A stretch of 64,000 nucleotides of DNA from a bacterium (GTDB lineage Bacteria > Myxococcota > UBA727 > JAUIJE01). Of the stretch, positions 61,588 through 64,000 are shown one piece after another; the first letter of the stretch is position 1; every line of letters starts with the position of its first letter. The notes under the pieces are model-generated. The model was not told the DNA's origin. It worked only from the letters and a program-made list of their open reading frames with translations, and ran no database searches. The stretch lies in the NCBI GenBank assembly GCA_030431455.1, contig JAUIJE010000006.1, positions 310,001-374,000 of the forward strand, in the 5' to 3' direction. The position numbers and the translations under genes were made by a program.

Positions 61588-62547
61588 CTAGAGGAACAGC
61601 GTCGAGATCGACTCGCCGGTGTGCACCCGGCGGATGGCTTCGGCCACCAACGGGGCGATGGACAGCACCCGAATCTTACTGCACGTCTTGGCTTTTTCGT
61701 TGAGCGGGATGGTGTCGGAGATGACCACCTCCTGCAGGGGGGAGTCGGTGAGCCGCTCGGGGGCGGGGCCGCTGAGCACCCCGTGGGTGGCGTAGGCCCA
61801 GACCCCGGACGCGCCTTGGGTCATCACCGCCCGGGCGGCTTGGGTGAGGGTGCCGGCGGTGTCGATCATGTCGTCGATGATCACCGCGCGCTTGCCGTCG
61901 ACGTCGCCCACGATGTTCATGACTTCAGCGACATTGGGTCCGCTGCGCCGCTTGTCGATGAAGCCGAGGCCGGCGTGCAGGCGTTTGGCGTAGGCCCGGG
62001 CGCGCTCCATCCCGCCCGCGTCGGGGGCGACGATCACGAGGTCGTCCGGCTTTTGTCCGTCGGAGCAAAACTGCTCCTTGAGGTCCGCGAGCATGATCGG
62101 CATCGCGTAGAGGTGGTCGAAGGGCACGTTGAAGAACCCTTGAATCTGGCCCGCGTGCAACTCCATGGAGATGACCCGGGTGGCGCCGGCCGCGGACAAC
62201 AGGTCCGCGACGAGCTTGGCGGTGATGGGCGCGCGGGGCGCGACCTTGCGATCCTGTCGGCCGTAGCCGTAGTAGGGGATGACGCAGGTGATCTCTTCGG
62301 CCGACGCGCGCTTGAGCGCGTCGGTCATCACCAACATCTCCATGAGGTTCTCGTTGGTGGGTGGGCAGGTCGACTGCAACACAAACGCGTGCAGCCCGCG
62401 CACGCTTTCGCCCACCTCCACCATCGTCTCCCCGTCGGAAAAACGTGTGACCCGTGCGTCCCCGAGGGGCATCTCGAGGATGTGCGCCACCTGGTGGGCG
62501 AGGTCGGGGTTCGAGTTGCCGGCAAAGATTTTGATTTCGCTCGTCAC
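61588..62547 (-). CDS. prs: Ribose-phosphate pyrophosphokinase
   Basis: The 319-aa enzyme makes PRPP from ribose 5-phosphate and ATP. Visible are FAGNSNPDLA, FSDGETMVEV, the RQDRKVAPRAPITAKLVADL loop, the catalytic ELHAGQIQGFF (His) and the PRPP-binding VIIDDMIDTAGTL. Length and order match canonical class I Prs. The near-copy of the dispersed motif at 61924 sits where the gene encodes PNVAEVMN. Confidence 0.96.
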   Translation of the reverse strand: MTSEIKIFAGNSNPDLAHQVAHILEMPLGDARVTRFSDGETMVEVGESVRGLHAFVLQSTCPPTNENLMEMLVMTDALKRASAEEITCVIPYYGYGRQDRKVAPRAPITAKLVADLLSAAGATRVISMELHAGQIQGFFNVPFDHLYAMPIMLADLKEQFCSDGQKPDDLVIVAPDAGGMERARAYAKRLHAGLGFIDKRRSGPNVAEVMNIVGDVDGKRAVIIDDMIDTAGTLTQAARAVMTQGASGVWAYATHGVLSGPAPERLTDSPLQEVVISDTIPLNEKAKTCSKIRVLSIAPLVAEAIRRVHTGESISTLFL

Positions 62548-62761
62548 GGTGTGTCCCGGGAATGATCGTGGCCCTCTTTAACCCGGCGAACGCGATCGTT
62601 GAACCGTCCGGATCGAGTCTGTTCACGTCGAAAATCGCCCGACGCGGGTGTAGGCGAACGGACGACCCCGTCGCCTGGGCACGCCCCCGCGCGTTCGTTA
62701 CAATCAACCTGTGAAGCGTGACGAAGCAGGCCCGTTGATCGGCTGGTCGTTGGGGGCGGGG

Positions 62762-63037
62762 ATGAAGCGCCGGCCCCTCGAGGAGCTCCTGGACTTTCCG
62801 TGCACCTACACGTTCAAAGCGGTCGGGCTGGCCACCCGTGACCTCGCCGGCTCCTTGCGGCGCGCGGTCCAACGGGTGCTCGGCCGCGGCATCGAAGACG
62901 ACGAGTGCCGGGTGCGCGACAGCGCGGCCGGGCGCTACCAAGCGGTAACCTTCGAATTTCGTGTGGAAAACGGCGACGAGTTGTACTCCGTGTACCGGGT
63001 GCTCCAGGCCGACGAACGGGTGAAATACATCCTGTGA
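62762..63037 (+). CDS. DUF493/YbeD-family small protein
   Basis: Started at ATG 62762 the protein is 91 aa, the normal YbeD length, with LEELLDFPCTYTFKAVG at the start and GRYQAVTFEFRVEN and LYSVYRVLQADERVKYIL later. This is the ferredoxin-like fold of DUF493. A GTG at 62711 would add 17 residues that do not belong to the family. In some bacteria the gene lies beside lipB. The molecular role is unknown. Confidence 0.75.
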   Translation: MKRRPLEELLDFPCTYTFKAVGLATRDLAGSLRRAVQRVLGRGIEDDECRVRDSAAGRYQAVTFEFRVENGDELYSVYRVLQADERVKYIL

Positions 63038-63121
63038 CGGGCCCGGTGCGGGCGGCCCGAAATGAAGCATCCGCGAGCCTGGACCGTTAGTGTGTAGGCC
63101 CCTGACGGGTGTGATCCCGCG

Positions 63122-64000
63122 ATGATCGTTCGACGACGCTACCGGCTCTTGTTTGGCCTCGCCCTCACCGGCGGCGCGCTGTGGTTGTTGCTGCGCGCGG
63201 TCACCAGCCAGCCGTCGGTGGACCTGTTGGTCGAAGAGCTGTCGGTGCGCTTGTCCAAGGAGTTTGGCCTCACCCTCACCGTGGGCAACGTCGACGTGGC
63301 GCCCGAGCAGGCCCAGGTGGTGCTGTCCCCGGTGCTGGTCCGCGACGCCGACGACGAGGTGTTGTTCTCCGCCCAGCGCATCGAGTTGAGCCTGTTGCCC
63401 CTGGAGCTGTTCCAAAAGCGGCTCGCGGTGCGCTCCCTGGTCATCGAAGAGCCGTTCCTCCACGTGCGGCTGCGCAAGGACGGTTCCATCGCGGGCATTC
63501 GCGTCCCCGAGGGGGCGAGCCCCGCCGACGACCCGCTGGTCAAGCTCGACGTCCACGACTTCCGGGTGTTGCGCGGCAGCGGCCGGCTCAGCGTGGAAGA
63601 ACTCGGCGAGGTGGTGTTCGAAAGCGTGACCAGCCGCTTGCGGGGCAGCGGCCCCGACGGGCACCGGCTGAAGTTCTCGGTGGGGCAAGCGGCGTTCACC
63701 CACAACAAGGGCAAGGTCACCACCGAACGATTCGGCGGTCGCATCGTGGTGTTCGGCGACGGCCTGCTCGAGCCCGAGCGGGTGTCGATCTCGGACATCA
63801 CCCTGCGCAGCGAAGCGGGCACCGTCGACGTGGCCGGCAACGTGTTGATCGCGGCCTACGACAAGCTGCCGGCGTTCGATGTCACCGTGCACGGGTCGGC
63901 CGACTTCCAGCGCCTGCTGCAGCCCTTTGACCTCCCGGTGGGGGTCGAGGGCCAGGTCGCGGCCACCGTCAATGTCTCTGCAGAGCAGGGGGCGCAGGCC
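63122..64000 (+). CDS. AsmA/TamB-like envelope protein (partial)
   Basis: The reading frame runs off the right edge after 293 codons. It has an N-terminal membrane anchor (LLFGLALTGGALWLLLRAV) and then long beta-rich sequence of the AsmA/TamB kind. Examples are LTLTVGNVDVAPEQAQVVLS, FSAQRIELSLLPLELFQKRL and LRSEAGTVDVAGNVLIAAYD. Such proteins bridge inner and outer membranes for lipid or barrel traffic. It may act with the BamA-like protein at 56.3 kb. A perfect dispersed-motif copy lies at 63970-63982. Confidence 0.75.
   Translation, partial: MIVRRRYRLLFGLALTGGALWLLLRAVTSQPSVDLLVEELSVRLSKEFGLTLTVGNVDVAPEQAQVVLSPVLVRDADDEVLFSAQRIELSLLPLELFQKRLAVRSLVIEEPFLHVRLRKDGSIAGIRVPEGASPADDPLVKLDVHDFRVLRGSGRLSVEELGEVVFESVTSRLRGSGPDGHRLKFSVGQAAFTHNKGKVTTERFGGRIVVFGDGLLEPERVSISDITLRSEAGTVDVAGNVLIAAYDKLPAFDVTVHGSADFQRLLQPFDLPVGVEGQVAATVNVSAEQGAQA

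Overview
The window is high-GC DNA (around 70% by eye) from a Gram-negative bacterium, most likely a member of the Myxococcota (former Deltaproteobacteria). Supporting signs are the myxobacterial cysteine-rich repeats (CGNG..CDDGN..GDGCs..C) in the 9.7-11.5 kb gene, about fourteen predicted lipoproteins, a PEGA-domain protein, a V4R-like protein typical of myxobacterial genomes, an FHA-CpaF fusion and several outer-membrane barrels ending in phenylalanine. Genes are tightly packed on both strands, and many neighbours overlap by ATGA or TGATG. I saw no tRNA, rRNA, CRISPR array, insertion sequence or phage gene.

Layout. 0-7 kb: a partial copper monooxygenase-like lipoprotein with a haem motif, an Ig-like barrel protein, a GNAT acetyltransferase, and a coupled pair of amidohydrolases of which the second has lost its metal site. 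7-21.4 kb: a block of secreted and surface proteins, including a Cys-rich lipoprotein with 43 Gly-Asp repeats, a patatin, two large lipoproteins, and a PEGA protein coupled to a 1010-aa lipoprotein. 21.4-27 kb: a V4R-like protein, a divergent ACT-malic-enzyme protein and three TPR lipoproteins in one operon. 27.1-29.6 kb: a Fur-controlled feoA-feoB-small membrane protein operon. 29.6-33 kb: a repeat-rich spacer, a barrel, rpoZ, a REC-GGDEF cyclase and an MscS channel. 33-39.6 kb: a six-gene operon of complex I membrane-arm-like subunits (J-K-L-M-N order) followed by a C13-type cysteine peptidase lipoprotein. 39.6-47.2 kb: an OmpA protein, DUF2461, a second MscS channel, a UDP-galactopyranose-mutase-like flavoprotein, an amidase with SLH repeats and a CPBP membrane protein. 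47.2-56.2 kb: an orphan DNA methyltransferase, transhydrogenase pntAA, a truncated sigma-factor remnant, two lipoproteins, an HtrA-like protease, and the remaining transhydrogenase genes pntAB-pntB on the opposite strand. 56.3-64 kb: a large BamA-type protein, an FHA-CpaF fusion, prs, a DUF493 protein and the start of an AsmA/TamB-like protein.

Three signals stand out. First, a short AT-richer motif, GCA-N3-RCATTG, is scattered through coding sequence on both strands (18 copies found by eye, about 0.5 expected by chance). It is built from codons that are otherwise rare here, and most copies sit in one codon phase. Second, the complex I-like J/K/L/M/N subunits have all lost the conserved Glu and Lys residues of the proton pathway. 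Third, two intergenic regions 32 kb apart share modular hairpin-rich sequence blocks in swapped order. All counts and alignments were made by eye; no database search was possible.
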